Shown here in pieces: positions 45,453-52,933 of a stretch of 64,000 bases of DNA. The notes beneath the pieces were generated by a model. It had not been told where the DNA came from. It searched no databases and saw nothing but the letters and a program-made list of their open reading frames with translations. The stretch is from assembly GCF_028464145.1 (NCBI RefSeq), contig NZ_JAQPCG010000004.1, forward strand, positions 1 through 64,000. The letters are read 5' to 3'. Within the stretch, counting starts at the first letter, position 1; each line of letters starts with the position of its first letter. The translations under genes and the position numbers were made by a program. This DNA is from Maribacter sp. PR1. GTDB lineage: Bacteria > Bacteroidota > Bacteroidia > Flavobacteriales > Flavobacteriaceae.

Positions 45453-46265
45453 ATGGAAAATCAAGCAGAAAAGGTTTACGTAAAAGTGAACCAAAAGTGG
45501 CAACGGGCCACAGTAACCGGTAAGCAAGACGGCAAGGTGTCCGTTGTGACCAATGACGGGCAGTCGTTCAACCTGCCCACCAACAGCAAGTATTTTGAAC
45601 CTATCGGCTCCAAAGAGCAAAAATTCGCTTACGGCGATGTCAAGGAACAGTTGGAGGGGCAATATATCAGTTACGCAAAGCTCCCAGAAAGCGTGCGGGA
45701 TAATTTGGCCGAGGGGAAAGAATATTTTCATGAATCCACCTATATTTCGGAAGGGGAACTCAAAGAGGGCGCGAAAATGGTACAAATGGTATACGACCGT
45801 AATTTGGGTACTCGCTTGGATGTTCAGTATCGAAGGAACGAGGCGGTTACTTTGGACAAGGCATCGGCTTACAACCATAGTTTTACCGCTGACGAATTCC
45901 GGCGTATGGTGGAGCAAAAAGAGTTCGTAGTTTTTCAAGGAAGAACCAACGACGGAGAAGTGTTCCAAAAACTGGCTTATTATGAACCGAGGATACAGGA
46001 TATCCGAACCAAATCCGCACTTTCTACCAACACGTATTTCTATGGAGAGAAATTGACCGTGAAACAGGCCGATGCACTTAACAAGGGCCAAGAAATCGAA
46101 ATGGTCATCAAGAGCAAGAAACATGGTGTCAAGCCCTATCTGGTGTCCTATTCTCCACGAAGGGAATCCTACATTACCAAAAATGTCGAGTTGTCGAAAG
46201 CCAAAACCATGGAGGTACATCAGGACGAAAAAAAAAAGCCCCGCAGCCGAGGCATGAAAGTCTGA
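45453..46265 (+). CDS. DUF3945-like ICE protein
   Basis: 270 aa, highly charged. N-terminal part KVYVKVNQKWQRATVTGKQDGKVSVVTNDGQ looks like a small beta domain. The C-terminal block LTVKQADALNKGQEIEMVIKSKKHGVKPYLVSYSPRRESYI resembles the repeated DUF3945 motif, and the end KKKPRSRGMKV is typical for that group. Role unknown. Ten adenines in a row at 46231-46240 precede the end. It has a terminator on each side, so it is transcribed alone. Confidence 0.7.
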   Translation: MENQAEKVYVKVNQKWQRATVTGKQDGKVSVVTNDGQSFNLPTNSKYFEPIGSKEQKFAYGDVKEQLEGQYISYAKLPESVRDNLAEGKEYFHESTYISEGELKEGAKMVQMVYDRNLGTRLDVQYRRNEAVTLDKASAYNHSFTADEFRRMVEQKEFVVFQGRTNDGEVFQKLAYYEPRIQDIRTKSALSTNTYFYGEKLTVKQADALNKGQEIEMVIKSKKHGVKPYLVSYSPRRESYITKNVELSKAKTMEVHQDEKKKPRSRGMKV

Positions 46266-46288
46266 TGGATTAACTGCTGGTTAAAGCG

Positions 46289-46317
46289 AAGGCCGTTCTT
46301 TCTGGACGGCCTTTTTT
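46289..46317 (+). terminator. Terminator behind the DUF3945-like gene
   Basis: AAGGCCGT / ACGGCCTT with a 9-nt loop and a run of six T. Confidence 0.85.
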
Positions 46318-46331
46318 CACAAACTAACTTA

Positions 46332-46359
46332 ATATACCCTAATATACCCGAGATATACC
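46332..46359 (+). promoter_or_regulatory. Three helically phased ATATACC repeats
   Basis: ATATACC at 46332, 46342 and 46353, i.e. 10 and 11 bp apart, 45 bp upstream of the Toprim/DUF3991 gene. The one-turn spacing suggests a regulator binding site on one face of the helix. Confidence 0.5.
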
Positions 46360-46403
46360 GTAGTCCATCGGAGAGATATAATGTCTTCCTCCACCAAACA
46401 ATT

Positions 46404-47693
46404 ATGATAAACTATTCCGAAGACCCTTTACACTATAAACAGCTGATAGCCCAAATCAATGAGGAGATAGACTTTTCCGGCTATTTGACAGCACAGGGTT
46501 ATGACCTTTTAAAAAAAAGTACGGGTTCGCAAGAATTCAAAAAGAATGACGAGCGTATCGTATTACAGACCAAAAGGCATCCGGTCACTTATTTCAATCG
46601 TAACGACGGTTCGGACAAGGGACGTTTTTTTAAGTTCATACATATGCGCTCCGGAAATTTCTATGAAGCCATAAAATCTGGATTAGGGGCTATTAAAGAA
46701 ACCTATCCGGCTGCAAATACTCACACGCATCAAAAGATCGTCAAGACTTTCAAAAGCCTTGAGGAACGTTATAACATCAATCCTTTGACCAAACCGATTT
46801 ATTTAACCGAGGGACGCCAACTCAGTATGGCAACGCTTCATTCCGAGGCATTCAAGGGCAGAATCTTCAGTGCCTTTCATATCAATGATATCGGAGGCCG
46901 TATTGCGAATGTCGCCCTTCCGAAATATGGAACGGACGGCAATATCAAAAATTACACCTTATATAATCGACCGTACCGGGACAGAAAAGACGGTAAAATA
47001 AAGAAATTTCGATTATTCCTGAATGAGCGGTATGAATACCTTTTTGTTTCAAATCCAGAGGTCAAGGCGGACAAGGTGGTTTGTGTAGAAAGTGGCTTTG
47101 ATGCATTGGCGTATCATGAACTACATGGTCTTCCAAAGGCCTTTTACATTTCGATGTCCGGCCATATCGATAATCGCAAGTTGGAGCAGTTTTTCCAATG
47201 GAATACCTTGGTTGGAGGGGCCACTAATCTACCGATTCATTTAGCATTTGACCATGATATCGAAGGAATGCGCTACGACCTTATGGTTGTGAGGAGTTGG
47301 ATCAATCGACGGTCGGACCGCGTATTTATGGAACTTGATTGGAAGCGACCGAATATGCAAATTAAGCTGAACTATCATTCCGGCCCTCTGGCCGAAATGG
47401 AGCGGGATGCGAACTTTATCAATGAACAGATCGCCAGTGGTCCGGAAGGGCTGGCGCTGGTTTTTGAAAAGGCGATCTGCTTTAAGGACAAGGTGGTTTG
47501 GGAACTCGATCTTGACAAAATACAACGGTCTCCAAAAGCATCAAGGGACTATTGGAAGAGGGCAATCGGTATCCTTTCCGAATGTTTTACAAGGGGCACT
47601 ATTAAAATAGATAAATCTCCTAACCAAAAAGATTGGAACGATGAACTGATTTCGGTAAAAAAAAAGTCCCGTTGTCAGCTAGCCCATCTCTAA
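46404..47693 (+). CDS. DUF3991/Toprim-domain protein (primase-like)
   Basis: 429 aa in the main frame. The N-terminal part (DFSGYLTAQGYDLLKKSTGSQEFKK ... YFNRNDGSDKGRFFKFI) matches the DUF3991-type region; the Toprim part is VVCVESGFDALAYHELHG (E in the first strand) and LAFDHDIEGMRYD (DxD). Such proteins are thought to take part in priming or processing of transferred DNA. The main frame ends in an unrelated short tail after a nine-A run (47656-47664). In the -1 frame the protein would go on for about 28 residues, ending in a basic KKRKRKGYAR that stops at 47749, over the start of the next gene. Confidence 0.85.
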   Translation: MINYSEDPLHYKQLIAQINEEIDFSGYLTAQGYDLLKKSTGSQEFKKNDERIVLQTKRHPVTYFNRNDGSDKGRFFKFIHMRSGNFYEAIKSGLGAIKETYPAANTHTHQKIVKTFKSLEERYNINPLTKPIYLTEGRQLSMATLHSEAFKGRIFSAFHINDIGGRIANVALPKYGTDGNIKNYTLYNRPYRDRKDGKIKKFRLFLNERYEYLFVSNPEVKADKVVCVESGFDALAYHELHGLPKAFYISMSGHIDNRKLEQFFQWNTLVGGATNLPIHLAFDHDIEGMRYDLMVVRSWINRRSDRVFMELDWKRPNMQIKLNYHSGPLAEMERDANFINEQIASGPEGLALVFEKAICFKDKVVWELDLDKIQRSPKASRDYWKRAIGILSECFTRGTIKIDKSPNQKDWNDELISVKKKSRCQLAHL

Positions 47694-47749
47694 CGAACAA
47701 GATGGAAGAACAACAGAAGAAACGCAAACGGAAAGGATATGCAAGATAA
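47651..47749 (+). other. Possible -1 frameshift site and alternative 3' end
   Basis: The zero frame reads GTA AAA AAA AAG, containing the dnaX-type slippery heptamer A_AAA_AAG. The -1 frame stays open to TAA at 47747-47749 and codes VPLSASPSLTNK... KKRKRKGYAR. The zero frame stops at 47691-47693. Confidence 0.55.
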
Positions 47750-50204
47750 AAACAAGGGGTACATGGGAATGTACTTGTCCGCTTTCTACTTCGTCATTAT
47801 CGCCTTTCGGGAATATTATGCGCTGTATGTTTATCACTATGGTCAACAACCTTTATTGGATAAGACCTACGCGTATTTCGTTCGATCCGGGTTACCTACC
47901 AAGGGTATAATGGCCCGTATGCTGTTATTAGGTCTTTTGATGGGCGGAATCATGATATACCGGCCCATAAAGAAGGAAAATATCGACCGCACAAAAAGTG
48001 TTGTAGGGTTTATAATTTCCCTAAGTATCCTTTTTATATCAGGTCTTCCTTATGGAGCTTCCTTGAGCGACATGTATATTACTTTGATGCTTCTGACCTG
48101 CGCTTATATGGGCCTGATGACCTATGGTATGCGTTTGTTCCAGTTTCTCGATTTCATGAACCTGGCCGTCAAAGACCCGTTCAATGATGCGAACGAAACT
48201 TTTAAGCAGACCGAGGAGCGAATCGATACGCCCCACTCCGTGAATATTCCGTATGCTTATACCCACAAGGGGAAACAACGAAGAGGGTGGATCAATTTTG
48301 TCAATCTGTTTCGATCTTTGCTCGTTATCGGAACCCCGGGCAGCGGTAAGTCTTTTTCGGTAATCGAGGAAATCATGGCGCAGTTCATCGATAAGAAATT
48401 CGCTATGGTCATTTACGACTTCAAGTTCGACACCTTGACCCGTAAAGCCAATGGATACTTGCAAGAAGCCAAGAAAAAGCAGGGGGATAATTCTGAAACG
48501 CCTTTTCCAAAATTGTACCGAATTTGCTTTGACGACCTGAGAATGACCCATAAAAACAACCCTATGGATCCCTACAGACTAACGAATCAATCCGATGCCA
48601 TCGATACCGCCGCGACCCTTATGAAGAACTTGAACCCGGAATGGATCAAGAGGCAGGACTACTTTTCTCGAAGTGCAATCAGTTATACCGGAGGCTGTAT
48701 CTGGTATCTTAAGAAAAAATCCGAGGAGACCGGAAACTATATCTGTACCCCAGGCCATTTGACCATACTGACAACGGTCAAAATCGATATACTAATGGAA
48801 ATCATGACCAAGGACGTCGAAGTGCGACAAATACTTGTACCCTTTCGTGACGCGCTCGAAAAAGAGGCCATGGAACAATTATCGGGTCAGACCAGTACCG
48901 TTCAGATAAGTCTTTCCAGTATGGCGACCAAAGAAATTTTTTATGTGATGTCCGGCAATGACTTTAGTCTTGATGTCAATGAACCAAGATATCCTAAAAT
49001 CGTATCGCTTCAGAACAATCCCGAGCGAAAGGAAGTCTACTCCGCTCCTTTGGGCCTGTATATGAACACCATTCTAAAACAGGTCAACAAACCGGGCAAG
49101 CGCCCGATGGCCCTTATCATCGACGAAGTGCCAACGTTGTTCATTATGTTGTTACGGACTATTATCGATACCGGTCGGGAAAACAAGATTGCCACTATCT
49201 TAGGTCTACAAAGCGTAGGGCAGCTTATCTTGGACTATGGCAGGGAATTGGCCGATGTCATTTACGCCAACTGCGCCAATGTTATTTGCGGTGCGGCTAA
49301 AGGGGAGACCGCACGGCGATTGAGCGAACTTTTTGGAAAAATACATCAAGAACGAATTTCAAAAAATACGAGCAGTTCCGATGTGAGTACCAATTGGAGC
49401 ACACAAATGATGGAACTTTTGCCCAAAAGTAAGGTGGCTTCAATGTCGACGGGTCATTTCGCCGGGATTTTGGCGGATACTTTCGAGCATCAGATACCAG
49501 AGAAAAAATGTTATGGCCAGCTACTTCCGGATATTGAAGGAAAAGAACGGGCCATGAAACATGAGCTACCCATTGTCAACGATTTCAGACCTGCGGATTA
49601 CAAGGAACGTTTCGATGCGGAAATGAAACTTATCCGGGAACTGGAACTTCCGAAAAAAACCAGTCTACTTTTCGCGAGAGAAATCGGTTACATCGAGTTT
49701 TACGGAGCGCATCTGGACAAAGTGGGCAAGAGTAGCTTTACCAACGGTACCAAACGCAGAATCTTTAAAAGCGTGGTCAAGGAACTTCGCCTTTTCGAAT
49801 ACAAGAGTTCAATTTTAGAACTTTTAAACGAAGGTGCCGGTTCCCTTAAGTGGGGAAAGCTGTTCGGACACATTATAGAAGAGTTTTTGGTGCAAACGGA
49901 AATGGACCGGGTAGCTCAGGCGAAATTTGATCAGATCATCAACGAAGTCGACGAATTGGTCAAAGAGGAGTATAAGCGCAGTACCGGAAAAGAACTAAAG
50001 AGTGCCATATTTGACGAAAAGAAAATAAATGGTGAAATTGCAAAGTCGTTAAATAATTCGGAGACGGAAGTTGCCGAGTTTATGGATAACTTTGAAAAAG
50101 AATTGGAAGACCCCGAAATGAGCATTTTGGCCGACTTAGAAGAAGAATCAGAAAACATTTTTGAGGAGAAATTTTCCTCTCATCCCATAGAAAATTTTGA
50201 ATAA
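47739..50204 (+). CDS. Type IV coupling protein (VirD4/TraG-like, YWFCY type)
   Basis: 821 aa. Several N-terminal membrane segments (MYLSAFYFVIIAFREYYALYVYHYG; LLLLGLLMGGIMIY; FIISLSILFISGL), then a P-loop ATPase: Walker A LVIGTPGSGKSFSV (near residue 200) and Walker B MALIIDEVPTLFIML (near 460), with LQSVGQL as the conserved Q motif. It brings the relaxase-DNA complex to the transfer channel at the inner membrane. The acidic C-terminal tail (EKELEDPEMSILADLEEESENIFEEK) may bind relaxosome proteins. Start overlaps the -1 frame of the previous gene; stop overlaps the next start (TAATG). Confidence 0.93.
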   Translation: MQDKNKGYMGMYLSAFYFVIIAFREYYALYVYHYGQQPLLDKTYAYFVRSGLPTKGIMARMLLLGLLMGGIMIYRPIKKENIDRTKSVVGFIISLSILFISGLPYGASLSDMYITLMLLTCAYMGLMTYGMRLFQFLDFMNLAVKDPFNDANETFKQTEERIDTPHSVNIPYAYTHKGKQRRGWINFVNLFRSLLVIGTPGSGKSFSVIEEIMAQFIDKKFAMVIYDFKFDTLTRKANGYLQEAKKKQGDNSETPFPKLYRICFDDLRMTHKNNPMDPYRLTNQSDAIDTAATLMKNLNPEWIKRQDYFSRSAISYTGGCIWYLKKKSEETGNYICTPGHLTILTTVKIDILMEIMTKDVEVRQILVPFRDALEKEAMEQLSGQTSTVQISLSSMATKEIFYVMSGNDFSLDVNEPRYPKIVSLQNNPERKEVYSAPLGLYMNTILKQVNKPGKRPMALIIDEVPTLFIMLLRTIIDTGRENKIATILGLQSVGQLILDYGRELADVIYANCANVICGAAKGETARRLSELFGKIHQERISKNTSSSDVSTNWSTQMMELLPKSKVASMSTGHFAGILADTFEHQIPEKKCYGQLLPDIEGKERAMKHELPIVNDFRPADYKERFDAEMKLIRELELPKKTSLLFAREIGYIEFYGAHLDKVGKSSFTNGTKRRIFKSVVKELRLFEYKSSILELLNEGAGSLKWGKLFGHIIEEFLVQTEMDRVAQAKFDQIINEVDELVKEEYKRSTGKELKSAIFDEKKINGEIAKSLNNSETEVAEFMDNFEKELEDPEMSILADLEEESENIFEEKFSSHPIENFE

Positions 50205-50602
50205 TGGATATTGAATCGATAATTGCACTAGACTCTAAAGACCTTGGATATATCGGGGAACGCTTAAGGGAAATACGACTTGAACTCGTCGAACTCGACG
50301 ATATCGAGGACAAACGGTTCAGCGCGTTCTCCATTACCAATTTGAGCGAATACCTGAACATGGACCGCGCCACTTTGGCCAATGTCGAGCGAGGATCTTC
50401 GATGGTCAATTCGATAAAGATCATTCTCTATTTCTATAGCCTAGGGTACAATCCCATATGGATTCTTTTGCCCGACAATGAATTTATACAAAAGCGGAAG
50501 CTTGGGGAGAATATGGTCTATCAAGAAGGCCTTCAAGAGAAATTCCTTGAATTGGAAGAGCGCGTATCGGATGCCATAAAGGATTTTAAATCCGAATTAT
50601 AG
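50204..50602 (+). CDS. HTH (XRE-like) regulator
   Basis: 132 aa. Helix-turn-helix region AFSITNLSEYLNMDRATLANVERGSSMVNSIKIILYFYSLGYNPIWILLPDN, like XRE-type DNA-binding domains in many ICEs. Coupled to the coupling-protein gene through TAATG. Target unknown; the repeat array just downstream (50681-50832) is one candidate. Confidence 0.75.
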   Translation: MDIESIIALDSKDLGYIGERLREIRLELVELDDIEDKRFSAFSITNLSEYLNMDRATLANVERGSSMVNSIKIILYFYSLGYNPIWILLPDNEFIQKRKLGENMVYQEGLQEKFLELEERVSDAIKDFKSEL

Positions 50603-50680
50603 CATCTTTTCGCAGCCCTTAAGTCGATTCGCTTTAAGTTTCTTATAACAGTATAATCCCCTCCTTCGAATACCTACAAA

Positions 50681-50832
50681 GCAATGGTCATTGCTATATA
50701 GCAATATAGATACAATGCGTTATAGCTGTATAGCAACAATGCTATATAGCCTTATAGCATCATAGCACTATTGCATCGAATGCCCATAGTACCATATGGC
50801 CATATGACACTATAATCATATGACCATCTAAT
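50681..50832. repeat. Array of degenerate 8-bp units upstream of parA (candidate centromere/operator)
   Basis: Cut into 8-mers from 50681, the same positions recur in strict 8-bp register. TATAGC begins units at 50697, 50721, 50729, 50745 and 50753; CATAGC at 50761; TATTGC at 50769; CATTGC/CAATGC at 50689, 50713, 50737; TATAGA at 50705. A second block has CATAGT at 50785 and CATATG at 50793, 50801 and 50817. Palindromes such as ATTGCTATATAGCAAT and CATATGGCCATATG arise from it. It ends 16 bp before parA. Confidence 0.8.
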
Positions 50833-50847
50833 TTTAAAAATATACCT

Positions 50848-51522
50848 ATGGAAACTAAAATTATCTCCTGTACGGGTGAAAAGGGCGGTTGTGGCAAAAC
50901 GACCCTGAACATTATCCTGGCCACCAATCTTTTCCATTTGTACGGTAAAAAGGTGGTATTGATCGATATGGACAATCCGCAGTATTCGGTCTACAAAAAG
51001 CGGAAACGGGATTTGACACAAATCGGTGCGAACGAAACAAAAATCTTTCCCGTGGAACGGGCGACCGTTCATACCTTGGAACCGTTGATCAAAAAGTATT
51101 ATGGCGCCGTGGATTTCGTTATTATCGATTTTCCGGGAAACCTGAACGAAGAGATGGTCAGGGGCCTCTTGTATGTTGAACACATTTTCATTCCCTTTTT
51201 TCTCGACGAATTGGAAATCGATAGTACGGCGGTATTCTATAAAACTTTGCGGAAGAACTTTCTGGGCAATGACAATAGGGTGCTACGTTCCGTCAATCTT
51301 TTTTTCAACCGTTATGAACTCGTCAAGGTCAATAAGTTCAACGCCGTCCGGAATACCCTGGCGGGCGCGGGAATGCCCATGATGCGACAAGTGGTCATGG
51401 AGCGAACCATTTACAGGGAGAAATATCGGAATACGCTCGTTCCCATCCCCTTATCTAAAGAAAACGGAGAACGGGGGCTTAAGCGATTTATGGAAGAAGT
51501 ACTTGAAATATCAAAAAACTGA
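50848..51522 (+). CDS. ParA-family ATPase (TraA-like)
   Basis: 224 aa, small ParA without an N-terminal DNA-binding domain. Deviant Walker A GEKGGCGKTTLN (near residue 10), VVLIDMDNPQ, and FVIIDFPGNLNE (Walker B region). ParA proteins bind ATP and DNA non-specifically and move partner-bound centromeres. In Bacteroidota ICEs a ParA-like gene usually opens the tra operon. Here a repeat array lies directly upstream and a ribbon-helix-helix gene downstream: the complete set of a partition system. Confidence 0.9.
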   Translation: METKIISCTGEKGGCGKTTLNIILATNLFHLYGKKVVLIDMDNPQYSVYKKRKRDLTQIGANETKIFPVERATVHTLEPLIKKYYGAVDFVIIDFPGNLNEEMVRGLLYVEHIFIPFFLDELEIDSTAVFYKTLRKNFLGNDNRVLRSVNLFFNRYELVKVNKFNAVRNTLAGAGMPMMRQVVMERTIYREKYRNTLVPIPLSKENGERGLKRFMEEVLEISKN

Positions 51523-51524
51523 AT

Positions 51525-51965
51525 ATGGGAAAGAAGTTAAACGTCAAAGATTTGCTCGAATCAGCGATTTTGGACAATATGGATACACAAAAAGAAGTTA
51601 AAGGTCTCAGGGATGAGCGCGACCCGAACATGGAAAAGAATAATTTGACCGGCAATGATTCGGAAAATTTCAGACCGCAACATTTGGTTAAGGATAGTTT
51701 TCCCACGTCTAACTTAAATGAGAGTGAACGAAAAGAGGTAGCGGATTTCGAAATGTTTCTTGAGCAGGATCGGTACACCGATAAGAAGGAACAGTACATC
51801 TTCAGGTTGAGCAAGACCTGTTTCGAAGATTACGAAAAACTGGCAAGTGCCTATAATTATAAGTTGAACAAAAAGGTGTCCCGCAATGACATTATGCGAA
51901 AGGTCTTGGAACTGTATCATGAAAAAAGCATTATAAGATTAAAAGATATTATCGATAGGATTTGA
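51525..51965 (+). CDS. Ribbon-helix-helix protein, likely partner of ParA (DUF3408/TraB-like)
   Basis: 146 aa, 2 bp behind parA. The first 80 residues are charged and probably unfolded; the last 50 (QYIFRLSKTCFEDYEKLASAYNYKLNKKVSRNDIMRKVLELYHEK) have the pattern strand - helix - helix of ribbon-helix-helix DNA-binding proteins. The place matches DUF3408 proteins of conjugative transposons. It is the best candidate for binding the 8-bp array. Confidence 0.75.
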   Translation: MGKKLNVKDLLESAILDNMDTQKEVKGLRDERDPNMEKNNLTGNDSENFRPQHLVKDSFPTSNLNESERKEVADFEMFLEQDRYTDKKEQYIFRLSKTCFEDYEKLASAYNYKLNKKVSRNDIMRKVLELYHEKSIIRLKDIIDRI

Positions 51966-52318
51966 ATTGGCAATGGGAACATATCGTCTACGTGGTCATC
52001 TGTACTTTAGGGTTACTTTGGTACATGGTGGTCTTTGTCATACTCAAACGAAATAAAAAAGAAAAGAAAGTTCAGGAAAATGATTCATTTGTGCAAAAAT
52101 CTTCTATATTTGTAAAAAATACATCTTTAAAGGAAAAAGATATGGACCAATTACTCAACCGTGTCGATGAAAACGAAACCAGCTCAGAGCTGTTGGATAT
52201 TTTCAATGCTTCCGATAAGGATGTTCAGAATGAATCCTTAATTCCAGAACATGAAAAATTTAAGATTATCAAAAATTCCGAACCGCCGCCGGAAACGGAG
52301 GTGGACGATTCCGTGTAG
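51962..52318 (+). CDS. Membrane-anchored protein of unknown function (tra operon)
   Basis: 118 aa with a TTG start overlapping the previous stop (TTGA). One membrane segment (HIVYVVICTLGLLWYMVVFVILKR), then a charged, probably unfolded cytoplasmic tail. No family recognised; place between the parA unit and traE. Confidence 0.65.
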   Translation: MNWQWEHIVYVVICTLGLLWYMVVFVILKRNKKEKKVQENDSFVQKSSIFVKNTSLKEKDMDQLLNRVDENETSSELLDIFNASDKDVQNESLIPEHEKFKIIKNSEPPPETEVDDSV

Positions 52319-52325
52319 TTATTTC

Positions 52326-52607
52326 TTGACTTTCCTTATTACCCTTGCCTTCCATCAACTTGGCTATGCCCAAATCGACGAACTTGTCGACCAGGTCAAC
52401 CAAGCGGAACAGGGTACGGTCCAGATCGGCAACAGTATTTTTCGGATCATTAAGGTTGCCGCTAGCGTTCTCTTGGGAATCGCGGCCATTGCCTTTCTGA
52501 TCATCAGGGAACAGAATCAGGATATGGCACGTAAAGTGGGCAATGTTATTTTGGGGCTGGTCATTTTCTATGGCCTTATCGAGATTGGGGAAAACTTGGC
52601 CGGGTAG
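52326..52607 (+). CDS. traE: TraE-like (VirB2-type) small membrane protein
   Basis: 93 aa when begun at the TTG at 52326, 8 bp behind the previous stop; an ATG at 52251 in frame would overlap the previous gene by 68 bp and add a basic stretch. Signal peptide ending GYAQ, then two membrane segments (IIKVAASVLLGIAAIAFLII; VGNVILGLVIFYGLIEIG). This is the build of the DUF4134/TraE group, the probable pilin-like part of the transfer apparatus. Similarity is by layout and gene order, not by a clear motif. Confidence 0.68.
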   Translation: MTFLITLAFHQLGYAQIDELVDQVNQAEQGTVQIGNSIFRIIKVAASVLLGIAAIAFLIIREQNQDMARKVGNVILGLVIFYGLIEIGENLAG

Positions 52608-52609
52608 CG

Positions 52610-52933
52610 ATGGAAAACAAGCTGGTAAGAATCCCAAAGGCCCTTCAGAAGGATGTCTTCTTCTTCGGGCTACGCGCTAAATATGTGGACCAAGCCTTCA
52701 AGGGAACGTTTCTGTCCCTGATGTTGGGGCTGTTCTTGAGTACGTTCGTACCTACTTTTCTCAGTCTAATACTTTCCTTTTGTGCCGCGGCACTTTACAT
52801 CGGGCTGATGCTCTTCTATTCCAAAGCATACGGTGAAAACGGTTTTATTAAATCCCGAGCGGACAAGAAAGGCCCGGATGCCATCAAGGGTCATGTGAAC
52901 AAAAAACTCCTCGTGCTATGGAAAAAACGGTAA
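52610..52933 (+). CDS. traF: TraF-like (VirB3-type, DUF4133) membrane protein
   Basis: 107 aa. RIPKALQKDVFFFGLRAKYVDQAFKGTF, then two close membrane segments, then a basic C-terminus, as in DUF4133/TraF. VirB3-type proteins work with the VirB4 ATPase, encoded next with a 16-bp overlap. Confidence 0.85.
   Translation: MENKLVRIPKALQKDVFFFGLRAKYVDQAFKGTFLSLMLGLFLSTFVPTFLSLILSFCAAALYIGLMLFYSKAYGENGFIKSRADKKGPDAIKGHVNKKLLVLWKKR

Noticed and set aside
45399-46220. 273-aa minus-strand frame
   Set aside because: Full antisense of the DUF3945-like gene, which has a terminator on each side in its own direction.
50681-50832. 8-bp array as CRISPR, replication iterons or simple AT microsatellite
   Set aside because: No spacers and no replication initiator gene beside it; units are degenerate but in fixed register and directly precede parA, which fits a partition site better.
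50752-51183. 143-aa minus-strand frame
   Set aside because: Antisense to parA, which has clear Walker motifs.
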